This document shows, in pieces, positions 9,321 through 16,789 of a stretch of 39,493 bases of DNA. Below the pieces are notes generated by a model, which ran no database searches, was not told where the DNA came from, and saw nothing but the letters and a program-made list of their open reading frames with translations. Position 1 is the first letter of the stretch. Every line of letters begins with the position of its first letter. Source of the stretch: Clostridiales bacterium (GTDB taxonomy: Bacteria > Bacillota > Clostridia > Lachnospirales > Lachnospiraceae); assembly GCA_021202925.1 (NCBI GenBank), contig JAJQCD010000026.1, positions 1-39,493 of the forward strand. Direction: 5' to 3'. The position numbers were made by a program, and so were the translations under genes.

Positions 9321-10829
9321 GTGTCCACGGCGCAGGCGGTTCAGGTGGCGGTCGAGGGCGTGGAGCAGCTGGAGGTTTATTTCGGAAAATATCTGCCGCA
9401 GCTTATTTACAGCGTCCTGGCGCCGGTGACGCTGTTTGTGGCGCTGGCTCCGATCAGTGTGCGGGCGGGCGCGGTGTTGCTCCTTTGCGTGCCGCTCATT
9501 CCGCTGACGATTGTCGCGGTGCAGCGGATCGCGAAGCGTCTGCTGGGCAAATACTGGGATGTGTATACGGAGCTTGGGGACAGCTTTCTGGAAAATCTGC
9601 AGGGTCTGACGACGCTGAAAATCTATCAGGCGGACGGGCAGAAAGCGCAGGAGATGGATCGGGAGGCGGAGGAATTTCGCAGAATCACGATGAAGGTGCT
9701 GATGATGCAGCTCAATTCGATCATTGTCATGGATGTCGTTGCCTACGGCGGCGCGGCGGTCGGGATGATGGTCGTGCTTGGTGAATTTTTTGCCGGACGC
9801 GTCGGGATCGGCGGCGCGGCGACGGTGATTCTGCTTTCTGCGGAATTTTTTCTGCCCATGCGGCTGCTCGGCTCTTATTTTCATATCGCCATGAACGGCA
9901 TGGCGGCGTCGGATCAGCTGTTTGCGATCCTTGATATTCCGGAGGAGGTGAAGGGAACCGGAACTTTGCCGGACGGGCCGCTTGGGGTAGAGTTTTCTCA
10001 TGTGGATTTCTCTTATGAGGAGGATCGCATGGTGCTGCGGGACGTTTCCCTTCGGATACCGGAGCGCGGGATGGTCTCGCTTGTCGGCGTATCCGGCTGT
10101 GGGAAGAGTACGGTGGCGGCGGTTACCGCCGGGAGTCGCACCGGATACCGGGGAAGTGTGCGGATCGGCGGCATGGAGCTGGGCGGGATCGCGGAGGAGA
10201 GTCTGCTTTCTCATGTCACCCTGGTCGGATCTTACAGTTATCTTTTTAAGGGAACCGTAGAGGAGAATCTGCGGCTTGCGACGCCGGAAGCGTCGGAGGC
10301 GGAGCTGATCGCCGCGTTAAAAAAGGTGAATCTGTATGATTTTCTTGTGACGCAGAAGGGGCTGGCAACGGAGCTTACCGAGCGCGGATCAAACCTGTCC
10401 GGCGGACAATGCCAGCGGCTGGCGCTCGCGCGGGCGCTGCTGCACGACACGCCGGTCTATATCTTTGACGAGGCGACGTCCAATATCGACGTCAAGAGTG
10501 AGAATCAGATCATGGAGGTAATTCGTGAGCTTGCGTGTGATCACGCGGTTCTTTTCATCTCACACCGCCTGGCAAATGTCGTTGGTTCCGACCGGATCTA
10601 TGTTTTGCATCAGGGGCAGATCGCCGGGGAGGGGACGCATGCGGAGCTGATTGAAAAAGGCGGCAGGTACGCCGCGCTTTACCGGGAGCAGAGAGCGCTT
10701 GAGGAGTATGGTCTGGATCAGGCGGAGGCAGAGAAGGATGAAAAAATTCCGATTGTGCGGACAGATGGCAGGCCGGGCAGTGTGACTGCGGTGCGGACGG
10801 ATGAGAGGGGAGTGATGCGCTATGCGTAG
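9321..10829 (+). CDS. cydD: CydD-like ABC transporter, C-terminal part (membrane helices 3-6 and ATPase)
   Basis: The frame is open from 9297 directly after the TGA. GTG at 9321 is the first possible start but has no clear ribosome site. It holds the remaining transmembrane helices (EQLEVYFGKYLPQLIYSVLAP and following), then an ABC ATPase with Walker A GVSGCGKST, signature LSGGQ, Walker B VYIFDEATSNID and H-loop ISHRLA. E. coli CydDC supports cytochrome bd assembly and has been reported as a cysteine/glutathione exporter and as a heme transporter. No cydAB is visible here. The end overlaps the cydC start by 8 bases, so the pair was built to be made together. Without the first two helices the half-transporter is probably non-functional unless the TGA is read through. 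Confidence 0.78.
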   Translation: MSTAQAVQVAVEGVEQLEVYFGKYLPQLIYSVLAPVTLFVALAPISVRAGAVLLLCVPLIPLTIVAVQRIAKRLLGKYWDVYTELGDSFLENLQGLTTLKIYQADGQKAQEMDREAEEFRRITMKVLMMQLNSIIVMDVVAYGGAAVGMMVVLGEFFAGRVGIGGAATVILLSAEFFLPMRLLGSYFHIAMNGMAASDQLFAILDIPEEVKGTGTLPDGPLGVEFSHVDFSYEEDRMVLRDVSLRIPERGMVSLVGVSGCGKSTVAAVTAGSRTGYRGSVRIGGMELGGIAEESLLSHVTLVGSYSYLFKGTVEENLRLATPEASEAELIAALKKVNLYDFLVTQKGLATELTERGSNLSGGQCQRLALARALLHDTPVYIFDEATSNIDVKSENQIMEVIRELACDHAVLFISHRLANVVGSDRIYVLHQGQIAGEGTHAELIEKGGRYAALYREQRALEEYGLDQAEAEKDEKIPIVRTDGRPGSVTAVRTDERGVMRYA

Positions 10830-12495
10830 GTCGGGAATCCGGATCATGGCAGAGTTAATCGGACTGGTACGTCCGCTAGCGCCGGTGATGCTGGCGGCGA
10901 TCCTGTTTGGGACGGTCGGATATCTGTGCGCCATTTTTCTGACGGTACTGGCAGGAGCGGGACTTCTCATGGGGCTGGGGCAGCCGGTTCCGTCCTTTTT
11001 CCCGGATCGTACTTCCCTTCTTTTTTCTGCGCTGGCGGTGATCGCCGTGCTTCGGGGCGTGCTGCATTACCTCGAGCAGCAGTGCAATCACGATATTGCC
11101 TTTCGGCTGCTTGCCCTGATCCGCCATCAGGTTTTTGAGGCGCTGCGCAGGCTTTGTCCGGCGAAGCTGGAGGGAAAGGACCGGGGAAATCTGATCTCGG
11201 TTCTTACCTCGGATATTGAGCTTCTGGAGGTTTTTTATGCACATACCATTTCCCCGATTGCGATCGCGGTACTGACCAGCCTGGTCATGATCCTTTTTAT
11301 CGGCAGCTTTCATCCGCTCTGTGGAGCGCTGGCTCTGACCGGATATCTCACAGTCGGGGGGGCGCTTCCTCTGATAAATGGCAGGAGGGGCCGGGAGGCG
11401 GGGATGGTTTACCGCAACCGCTTTGGCGAGATGACCAGCTTTGTGCTTGACAGTCTGAGGGGATTGCGCGAGACGCTGCAGTACGGAGGCGGCGAACGAC
11501 GGCTTCACGAGCTGAATCGCCGGTCCGATGAGCTGGCCGGATGTCAGGAACGCTTAAAAAAACTGGAAGGAGATTCCAGCGCGGTTACGGGGATGTGTAT
11601 TTCGCTGTTTTCCTTTGGGGTGCTGTTTTTGAATCTGTTTCTTCATGGACGGGGACAGATGGATGTTTCCGGCGTGGTACTTGGGAGCATTGCCATGATG
11701 AGCTCGTTCGGGCCGGTTACCGCGCTCTCGAATCTTTCCAACAATCTGTCGCAGACGCTGGCCTGCGGAGAGCGCGTCTTGTCTGTGCTGGAGGAGACGC
11801 CGCAGGTGGAGGAGGTTGCCGGGGAGTCAGAGATTTCTTTTGACGGAGCCGGATTGCACGGGGTGACGTTTTCCTATCCGGGCTCCGAGGCTGTCCTGGA
11901 TGAGGTGACGATAGGTTTCCCGGCGGGAAGGATCGTGGGGATCCATGGCCGCAGCGGTTCCGGAAAATCTACGATCCTAAAGCTGCTGATGCGCTTCTGG
12001 GACGTCGGGCAGGGATGCGTGAAAATTTCCGGTCGGGATGTGCGTGAGGTGAATACCGGAAATCTGAGAGACATGGAGGCTTATGTCACTCAGGAGACGG
12101 TTCTGTTTCATGACTCGATTGCCGCCAATATCGCGATCGGAAAGATCGGCGCGAGCCGGGAGGAGGTGATCGCCGCGGCCAGGAAAGCGTCGATCCATGA
12201 GGCGATTGAAGCGCTGCCGCGGGGGTATGATACGCCGGTAGCGGAGCTGGGCGACAGCCTCTCAGGCGGCGAGCGTCAGCGGATCGGCCTTGCGCGCGCA
12301 TTCCTGCACGATGCGCCGTTTCTGCTGCTGGACGAGCCGACGTCCAATCTGGACAGCCTGAATGAGGGCGTGATCCTGAAGGCGTTAAAGGAGGAGAAGG
12401 AAGATCGGACCGTGGTGCTTGTCTCGCACAGGGACTCGACGATGAAGATCGCGGACTGCGTGCTGGAAATGCAGGCTGGAAGGAGAAGATCATGA
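10822..12495 (+). CDS. cydC: CydC-like ABC transporter half (membrane + ATPase)
   Basis: This intact 557-residue half-transporter has six predicted membrane helices in the first 300 residues. The ATPase has Walker A GRSGSGKST (residues 376-384), signature LSGGERQR, Walker B FLLLDEPTSNLD and H-loop VSHRDS. It overlaps the 3' end of the cydD part by 8 bases, which is typical of translationally coupled CydD-CydC partners. The start at 10822 has a GGGGAG ribosome site about 9 bases upstream; an in-frame ATG also follows at 10846. The substrate is inferred to be heme or thiols by family. Next to a NEAT protein and a DtxR-type regulator, heme or iron handling is the more attractive reading. Other type IV ABC exporters cannot be excluded from sequence alone. 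Confidence 0.8.
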   Translation: MRRSGIRIMAELIGLVRPLAPVMLAAILFGTVGYLCAIFLTVLAGAGLLMGLGQPVPSFFPDRTSLLFSALAVIAVLRGVLHYLEQQCNHDIAFRLLALIRHQVFEALRRLCPAKLEGKDRGNLISVLTSDIELLEVFYAHTISPIAIAVLTSLVMILFIGSFHPLCGALALTGYLTVGGALPLINGRRGREAGMVYRNRFGEMTSFVLDSLRGLRETLQYGGGERRLHELNRRSDELAGCQERLKKLEGDSSAVTGMCISLFSFGVLFLNLFLHGRGQMDVSGVVLGSIAMMSSFGPVTALSNLSNNLSQTLACGERVLSVLEETPQVEEVAGESEISFDGAGLHGVTFSYPGSEAVLDEVTIGFPAGRIVGIHGRSGSGKSTILKLLMRFWDVGQGCVKISGRDVREVNTGNLRDMEAYVTQETVLFHDSIAANIAIGKIGASREEVIAAARKASIHEAIEALPRGYDTPVAELGDSLSGGERQRIGLARAFLHDAPFLLLDEPTSNLDSLNEGVILKALKEEKEDRTVVLVSHRDSTMKIADCVLEMQAGRRRS

Positions 12496-13475
12496 AGATC
12501 AGGAGAATGACAGGGAGAAAACGGGCGGTGCTTGTGTTGCTTTCTGTCTGTCTGATGGCAGGCGGCTCAACGCAGGCGTTCGCTTCGGACACGATTGATG
12601 CCGTGAAGGTGACATTTACCGTGGCCGGGCTGGATGCGGACGGGATTCCTCTGATTGAGGGAGAGACAAAGAGCAGGGAGTATACGATCAACGAAATCAG
12701 TATTCTGGAGGATTATGAAGTCACCCGCGATTATGATTTTGATGATGAGGACGGGGTCAGTGATGGAAGCGACCCAAACCGGATCGGAAATCTTGGAAAC
12801 CGTGTTTATGTTGACGCGGGGCCGGGCAGTGCGAGCGGTAACCAGGGAAGCGGCCTGGCGTCGGACGACGAGGACGGGGAGCTTGTGGACGATTCGGATG
12901 AGACATTTGACAGTGTGTATGGGCTGACCACGACGAACCGGGATGAGATTGAGGCGCTGATTGCAGAGGAATACAAGAACAGCGGACTGCTTTCCTACAA
13001 TCTGACCTGCCGTAGCATGGGGCTTCTGTCCGGCCTGACTTATGTCATAACGTTTGATGCGGAGGAGGGATATATTTTCAGTATTGACACGGAAAAACTC
13101 CGTCTGGACGGGCTTGGCGCAACGTATCTCAAGCACGAGCGGGAGGACAGTCGGAAAAAGCTGATTCTCTATGTGAGGTTTGACGAACTGGACAGTCTTG
13201 CGTGGGAAATTGAGAACCCTGGCTGGTCATCGGAGGAGGTGGGAATCGCCGAGTGGGGAGACTCTGTGAGCGGTTCTCCGGCCTGGTATGAGCTGCGGCT
13301 GGAGCGGGGGACGAGCCGTGCGGCCGAAGGAAAGATTACCGGGGCGACTGCGTACGATTTCCGGCCTTACATGCTGACGGAGGGAGAATATGTCTATTCC
13401 ATTCGACCGGTTTCGGACAGCGGAGAGAAGGGAGACTGGCGGACGTCGACCGGTTGCCGGGTCAGTGCGGAATAG
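12492..13475 (+). CDS. Exported cell-wall protein, N-terminal part (broken by in-frame TAG)
   Basis: The ATG overlaps the cydC stop (ATGA) and follows GGAAGGAG, so the gene is translationally coupled to the transporter. A signal peptide (KRAVLVLLSVCLMAGG, cleavage near QAFA-SD) leads into a secreted domain with an acidic Asp/Glu-rich insert (about 12730-12920). A fibronectin-like stretch (AWYELRLERG, VYSIRPVSDSGEKGDW) follows. The 327 residues end at TAG (13473-13475). The frame then stays open for 348 bases encoding cell-wall-binding repeats. The intact paralogue at 28600-29577 aligns through this point (GDW...SREQA against GDW...SAE-stop-A), showing that the stop replaces a Gln. If translated only to the TAG, the protein would be secreted without its wall-binding tail. 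Confidence 0.8.
   Translation: MKIRRMTGRKRAVLVLLSVCLMAGGSTQAFASDTIDAVKVTFTVAGLDADGIPLIEGETKSREYTINEISILEDYEVTRDYDFDDEDGVSDGSDPNRIGNLGNRVYVDAGPGSASGNQGSGLASDDEDGELVDDSDETFDSVYGLTTTNRDEIEALIAEEYKNSGLLSYNLTCRSMGLLSGLTYVITFDAEEGYIFSIDTEKLRLDGLGATYLKHEREDSRKKLILYVRFDELDSLAWEIENPGWSSEEVGIAEWGDSVSGSPAWYELRLERGTSRAAEGKITGATAYDFRPYMLTEGEYVYSIRPVSDSGEKGDWRTSTGCRVSAE
13473..13475 (+). other. Premature in-frame TAG before the wall-binding repeats
   Basis: TAG sits after GTC-AGT-GCG-GAA. The paralogue at 28600-29577 has GAA-CAG-GCG at the aligned place, so a single CAG-to-TAG change accounts for the interruption. Confidence 0.8.
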
Positions 13476-13823
13476 GCCGCAGAGAATCGGGCGCGGTTCG
13501 GACTGGAGATCGAAGAGGTGTTTGACGGGGACGGGCCGCCGGTTGAGACCATTTATCATAACGTGGGCTGGATGCAGAGTGAGGACGGCAGGTGGTGGTA
13601 TCACGAACAGGATGGCGGCTATGTGCAGCAGAACTGGCAGGAATCGGAGGGAGAGTGGTATTTCTTTGATGAATACGGGTTCCTGGAGACTGACGCCTAT
13701 ATCAGATGGGGAAAGAATATCTATTATGTGGATAAGGACGGACGTATGATAACGGAAGGATGCGCGCCGGACGGCAGACAGGTGCAGGAGGACGGCAGCC
13801 TGAAATGGCCGGATCCGGCGTGA
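13476..13823 (+). pseudogene. Detached cell-wall-binding repeat tail of the broken surface protein
   Basis: This continues the frame of the gene at 12492 after the TAG. It encodes wall-binding repeats with the W-x-x-x-x-G-x-W-Y-Y/F pattern (NVGWMQSEDGRWWYHEQ, NWQESEGEWYFFDEYGF, IYYVDKDGRM), matching the tail of the 28600 protein. GTG at 13518 has a GGAG-like stretch about 10 bases upstream and could in principle reinitiate, but without a signal peptide the product would stay inside the cell. It is best read as the 3' end of a 443-codon gene. The stop is TGA at 13821. Confidence 0.7.
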
Positions 13824-13896
13824 GCCGAAATGCTGTCTGTGGCGGTCAGTGGCCGTTGCAGCCATGGGGTGAAGACAAAGAGAGAGGTGTTTTGAT

Positions 13897-14280
13897 ATGG
13901 AAGAATCCGGTGAGAATTATCTGAAGGCGATCTATATCCTCGGACAGAGGAACGGGACGGTTCGGAACAAGGATCTCGTCGAATATATGGGATATTCAAA
14001 AGCAAGCGTCAGCGTTGCCGTACACCGGCTGGAGAAGAAGGGCTATGTTGCAATTGACAGGAAGAAGCTGGTTCTTACAGAGGAGGGGAAACGGCGGTCG
14101 CAGCGTGTGCTGGAACAATATGAGTTCTGGCGTGACGTCCTGATCCACTGGGGAATCGGGGAGATTGATGCGGAGCGGGAAGCCTGTTCCATTGAACACG
14201 CCCTGAGTAATGAGACCTTCGAACGTGTGCGGGATCATCTTGGGTGGAAGTCGGATGGTGCTTCGCGGGCGGATTCATAA
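13897..14280 (+). CDS. DtxR/IdeR-family metal-dependent repressor
   Basis: This 127-residue protein has an N-terminal winged helix (ENYLKAIYILGQRNG, YSKASVSVAVHRLEKKGYV) and a dimerisation/metal-binding segment. The motif EACSIEHALS places Cys97, Glu100 and His101 where DtxR/IdeR have Cys102, Glu105 and His106 of the main metal site. The Cys favours an iron-type regulator over MntR, which has Glu there. The N-terminal ligand (DtxR Met10) looks like Asn here, and there is no C-terminal SH3-like domain, so metal preference is uncertain. The ATG follows AGAGGTG. Its position just after the NEAT/CydDC/surface-protein block suggests it controls that block in response to iron (inference). No operator was identified. 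Confidence 0.82.
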   Translation: MEESGENYLKAIYILGQRNGTVRNKDLVEYMGYSKASVSVAVHRLEKKGYVAIDRKKLVLTEEGKRRSQRVLEQYEFWRDVLIHWGIGEIDAEREACSIEHALSNETFERVRDHLGWKSDGASRADS

Positions 14281-14320
14281 AACCGAAAGGAAATCGTCAG
14301 ATTCGAACGGGAAAATTTCG

Positions 14321-14349
14321 TTGACGAAGCGAGAGGCGAACGTTATAAT
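14321..14349 (+). promoter_or_regulatory. Sigma-A promoter for the wall-binding protein pair
   Basis: TTGACG (14321-14326), 17-bp spacer, TATAAT (14344-14349). It lies 76 bases before the start codon at 14426. Its first 11 bases and a GGCG in the spacer are shared with the promoter at 33308. Confidence 0.8.
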
Positions 14350-14425
14350 TGACCATATAATAACAACGGATTGAGAGGGCATTGATTGCCTTTTTCGTTT
14401 CAGTAACGAAGGAGAGGATTCCATT

Positions 14426-14947
14426 ATGATGAAGAGAAAACTGATCGCGGCTTCGGCCATTCTTCTGGCGCTTTCTACCCTGACGCCGATGGCGGCTTTC
14501 GCGGAGGAAGGATGGAACAAGGTTGGTTCTTCCTGGTATTATTATCTGGAAGACGGTACGGTAGCGAAGAACCAGTGGATCGAGGGAGAGGGCACGGCGT
14601 ACTGGGTGAGCAGCGACGGTACGATGGCGAAGAGCTGCTGGATTTATGCAGACGAGGTCTGGTATTATGTGGATGGCGACGGCGCCATTGTGAAGGGGCA
14701 GCTGCTGACGCTGAACAACGACACTTATTATCTGAAGGAAGACGGCGCCATGGCGGCGGATGAGTGGACGCAGACGGAGGACGGCCGGTGGCGTTATATG
14801 GATTCGGACGGGAAGGCAGTGAAGAACGGCTGGAAGCTGATTGACGGCGATTATTATTACTTCACGAAGAGTGGCGTGATGGCTGTTGACGCGCTGGTTC
14901 CGGGCGGATATCGCGTCGGTGCGGACGGCAAGTGGGTTCAGAACTGA
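14426..14947 (+). CDS. Secreted cell-wall-binding-repeat protein
   Basis: This 173-residue protein begins with a signal peptide (MMKRKLIAASAILLALSTLTPMAAFA, cleavage before EEGW). The rest is a run of about six wall/choline-binding-type repeats of roughly 20 residues, with the pattern W-x-x-x-x-x-x-W-Y-Y-x-x-x-D-G (SSWYYYLEDGTVAKNQW, VWYYVDGDGAIVKG, DYYYFTKSGVMA). There is no separate catalytic domain, so it is probably a small wall-coating or anchoring protein. The start has GGAGAGG 8 bases upstream; ATG-ATG makes 14429 an alternative. Transcription comes from the promoter at 14321. The next gene is a close relative 33 bases downstream and likely in the same transcript. Confidence 0.82.
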   Translation: MMKRKLIAASAILLALSTLTPMAAFAEEGWNKVGSSWYYYLEDGTVAKNQWIEGEGTAYWVSSDGTMAKSCWIYADEVWYYVDGDGAIVKGQLLTLNNDTYYLKEDGAMAADEWTQTEDGRWRYMDSDGKAVKNGWKLIDGDYYYFTKSGVMAVDALVPGGYRVGADGKWVQN

Positions 14948-14980
14948 TTGCGGTTGGCGGACAGAAAGGATGTGGCAGGG

Positions 14981-15382
14981 ATGAGGCGGAACCGGTGGAA
15001 GATGGCGGCTCTGGCAGTCGCGTGGACGGTTTGTTTCGCGAGCCCCTGCTTTGCCGGGACGGAGACGGGCTGGGTTTACAACGATGAGACAGAGGCCTGG
15101 AATTATTACAGCCCGGATGGCGAACTGGCGGCGAATCAGTGGTTGAAGGAGGGCGACTCCCTGTTCTGGATCAATGAGGACGGGAGTATGGCTGTCTGCG
15201 AGTGGCATCAGGAAGGCAGAGCCTGGTACTGGCTGGATGCCAGCGGTACGGCAGCGGTCGGCTGGCAGGAGATTGACGGCAAATGGTATTATTTTAATAA
15301 GGACAATACGATGGCGGTCAGCCAGTATATTGACGGGTTCTATGTCGGCAGGGATGGAGCCTGGATCATTGGCCGCCAGTGA
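14981..15382 (+). CDS. Second secreted cell-wall-binding-repeat protein
   Basis: This 133-residue product has a signal peptide (RWKMAALAVAWTVCFASPCFA, cleavage before GTETGW). Wall-binding-type repeats follow (WNYYSPDGELAANQW, LFWINEDGSMAVCEW, AWYWLDASGTAAVGW, KWYYFNKDNTMAV). It ends FYVGRDGAWI, similar to the YRVGADGKWV end of its neighbour, so the two are tandem paralogues. I chose the ATG at 14981; the frame extends to 14948 with no better ribosome site, and the GTG at 14972 is an alternative after AAAGGA. Its function beyond wall association is unknown. Confidence 0.75.
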   Translation: MRRNRWKMAALAVAWTVCFASPCFAGTETGWVYNDETEAWNYYSPDGELAANQWLKEGDSLFWINEDGSMAVCEWHQEGRAWYWLDASGTAAVGWQEIDGKWYYFNKDNTMAVSQYIDGFYVGRDGAWIIGRQ

Positions 15383-15417
15383 GAGGGCTGTTATTCGGCC
15401 GTTTGATGCGGATTATC

Positions 15418-15453
15418 AAGAGGTGGGATGTCTGTTGGCGTCACACCTCTTTT
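15418..15453 (+). terminator. Terminator after the wall-binding protein pair
   Basis: AAGAGGTG (15418-15425) pairs with CACCTCTT (15444-15451), followed by a short T-run. It separates the surface-protein pair from leuB. Confidence 0.55.
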
Positions 15454-15533
15454 GTCTGTCAAAGCATGAATTCTGGTTATGTGCGCAATTCCAATCCTGT
15501 ATGGATTTTCTGAAATATTTTCGGTTGTTTCAG

Positions 15534-15562
15534 TTGAAAAAAGAAATTAAATGCGTTAGTAT
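15534..15562 (+). promoter_or_regulatory. Promoter of the leuB-ilvD-ilvB operon
   Basis: TTGAAA (15534-15539), 17-bp spacer, TAGTAT (15557-15562), about 60 bases before the leuB start. I see no T-box or leader-peptide attenuator in the 170 bases between the terminator and leuB. Confidence 0.6.
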
Positions 15563-15621
15563 AAAAGGCAGCATACCCTTTTGTCGCGCAAAACAGGAGG
15601 GAAGAGACGAGGAGAAACGTT

Positions 15622-16707
15622 ATGGATTGCAGGATTGTGACGATTCCGGGTGACGGGATTGGACCGGAGATTGTAAGGGAAGCATGCAAGGTGCTTGACC
15701 GTGTGGGAGAGGTATTTGGCCACACATTTACTTACACGGAGATTTTGATGGGCGGATGCTCGATCGATGCGTATGGAGTGCCGCTGACTGACGAGGCCCT
15801 CGCGACGGCAAAGGCGGCAGATGCGGTTCTGCTGGGAGCGGTCGGAGGCAATGTGGGAAATTCCAGATGGTATGATGTGGCGCCGAATTTGAGACCTGAG
15901 GCGGGGCTGCTGGCGATTCGCAAGGGTCTTAATTTATTTGCGAATCTGCGTCCGGCGTATCTGTACCGGGAGCTTGCCGGAGCGTGTCCGTTAAAGAGCG
16001 AGATCATCGGCGACGGATTTGATATGGTGATTGTGCGTGAACTGACCGGCGGCCTGTATTTTGGAGAGCGCCATACCGAAGTCGTAGATGGTGTGACACA
16101 GGCGACGGACACACTGGTTTACAATGAGAATGAGATTCGCCGCATCGCGGTGAAGGCATTTGCCATCGCCGAAAAGCGGTCAAAGCGGGTGACCAGCGTG
16201 GACAAGGCGAATGTGCTGGATTCCTCCCGCCTGTGGAGAAAGGTGGTTGAGGAGGTCGCGCAGGATTATCCGGAGGTAGAGTACTCGCATATGCTGGTAG
16301 ATAATTGCGCCATGCAGCTGGTGATGAATCCGGGGCAGTTTGATGTGATACTGACGGAGAACATGTTTGGCGATATTCTCTCGGATGAGGCGAGCATGAT
16401 CACCGGTTCGATCGGCATGCTGCCATCCGCGAGTCTGAATGAGACGAAGTTCGGCCTGTATGAGCCAAGCCACGGTTCTGCGCCGGATATCGCCGGGAAG
16501 GATCTGGCGAATCCGATCGCGACGATCCTGTCGGCGGCGATGCTGCTGCGGTATTCCTTTGATCTGGATGCGGAAGCGGATGCGGTTGAGGCGGCCGTGC
16601 GGCAGGTCCTGGCAGACGGATATCGCACGACGGACATCCTCTCGGATGGATGTACGCAGGTCGGTACGGTTCAGATGGGCAGCCTGATTGCAGAGAGAAT
16701 TCAGTAG
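15622..16707 (+). CDS. leuB: 3-isopropylmalate dehydrogenase
   Basis: LeuB oxidises and decarboxylates 3-isopropylmalate to 2-oxoisocaproate with NAD in leucine synthesis. The 361-residue length fits the family. Visible marks are the N-terminal IPGDGIGPE, the substrate-binding region ([28 protein letters not shown]), the metal-binding stretch [13 protein letters not shown] from about residue 246, and the NAD-binding [18 protein letters not shown]. The start is ATG at 15622 with an AGGAG-type site (GACGAGGAGAAACGTT). It opens a unit with ilvD (82 bases downstream) and ilvB, so leucine and valine/isoleucine steps are made together. The other leucine genes (leuA, leuC, leuD) are not in the window. 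It stops with TAG, so TAG is used as an ordinary stop here. Confidence 0.93.
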   Translation: MDCRIVTIPGDGIGPEIVREACKVLDRVGEVFGHTFTYTEILMGGCSIDAYGVPLTDEALATAKAADAVLLGAVGGNVGNSRWYDVAPNLRPEAGLLAIRKGLNLFANLRPAYLYRELAGACPLKSEIIGDGFDMVIVRELTGGLYFGERHTEVVDGVTQATDTLVYNENEIRRIAVKAFAIAEKRSKRVTSVDKANVLDSSRLWRKVVEEVAQDYPEVEYSHMLVDNCAMQLVMNPGQFDVILTENMFGDILSDEASMITGSIGMLPSASLNETKFGLYEPSHGSAPDIAGKDLANPIATILSAAMLLRYSFDLDAEADAVEAAVRQVLADGYRTTDILSDGCTQVGTVQMGSLIAERIQ

Positions 16708-16789
16708 TTAAATTGAAAAAGAATTCTCCGGGCCGGAGGAATCAACCGGATCCGGAAGGATTGTATGATAACAGGAGGAGTTGAATACG

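Noticed and set aside
15383-15621. T-box or leader-peptide attenuator before leuB
   Set aside because: No T-box core motif and no leucine-rich short peptide is visible. Only a terminator for the upstream genes and a promoter are supported.
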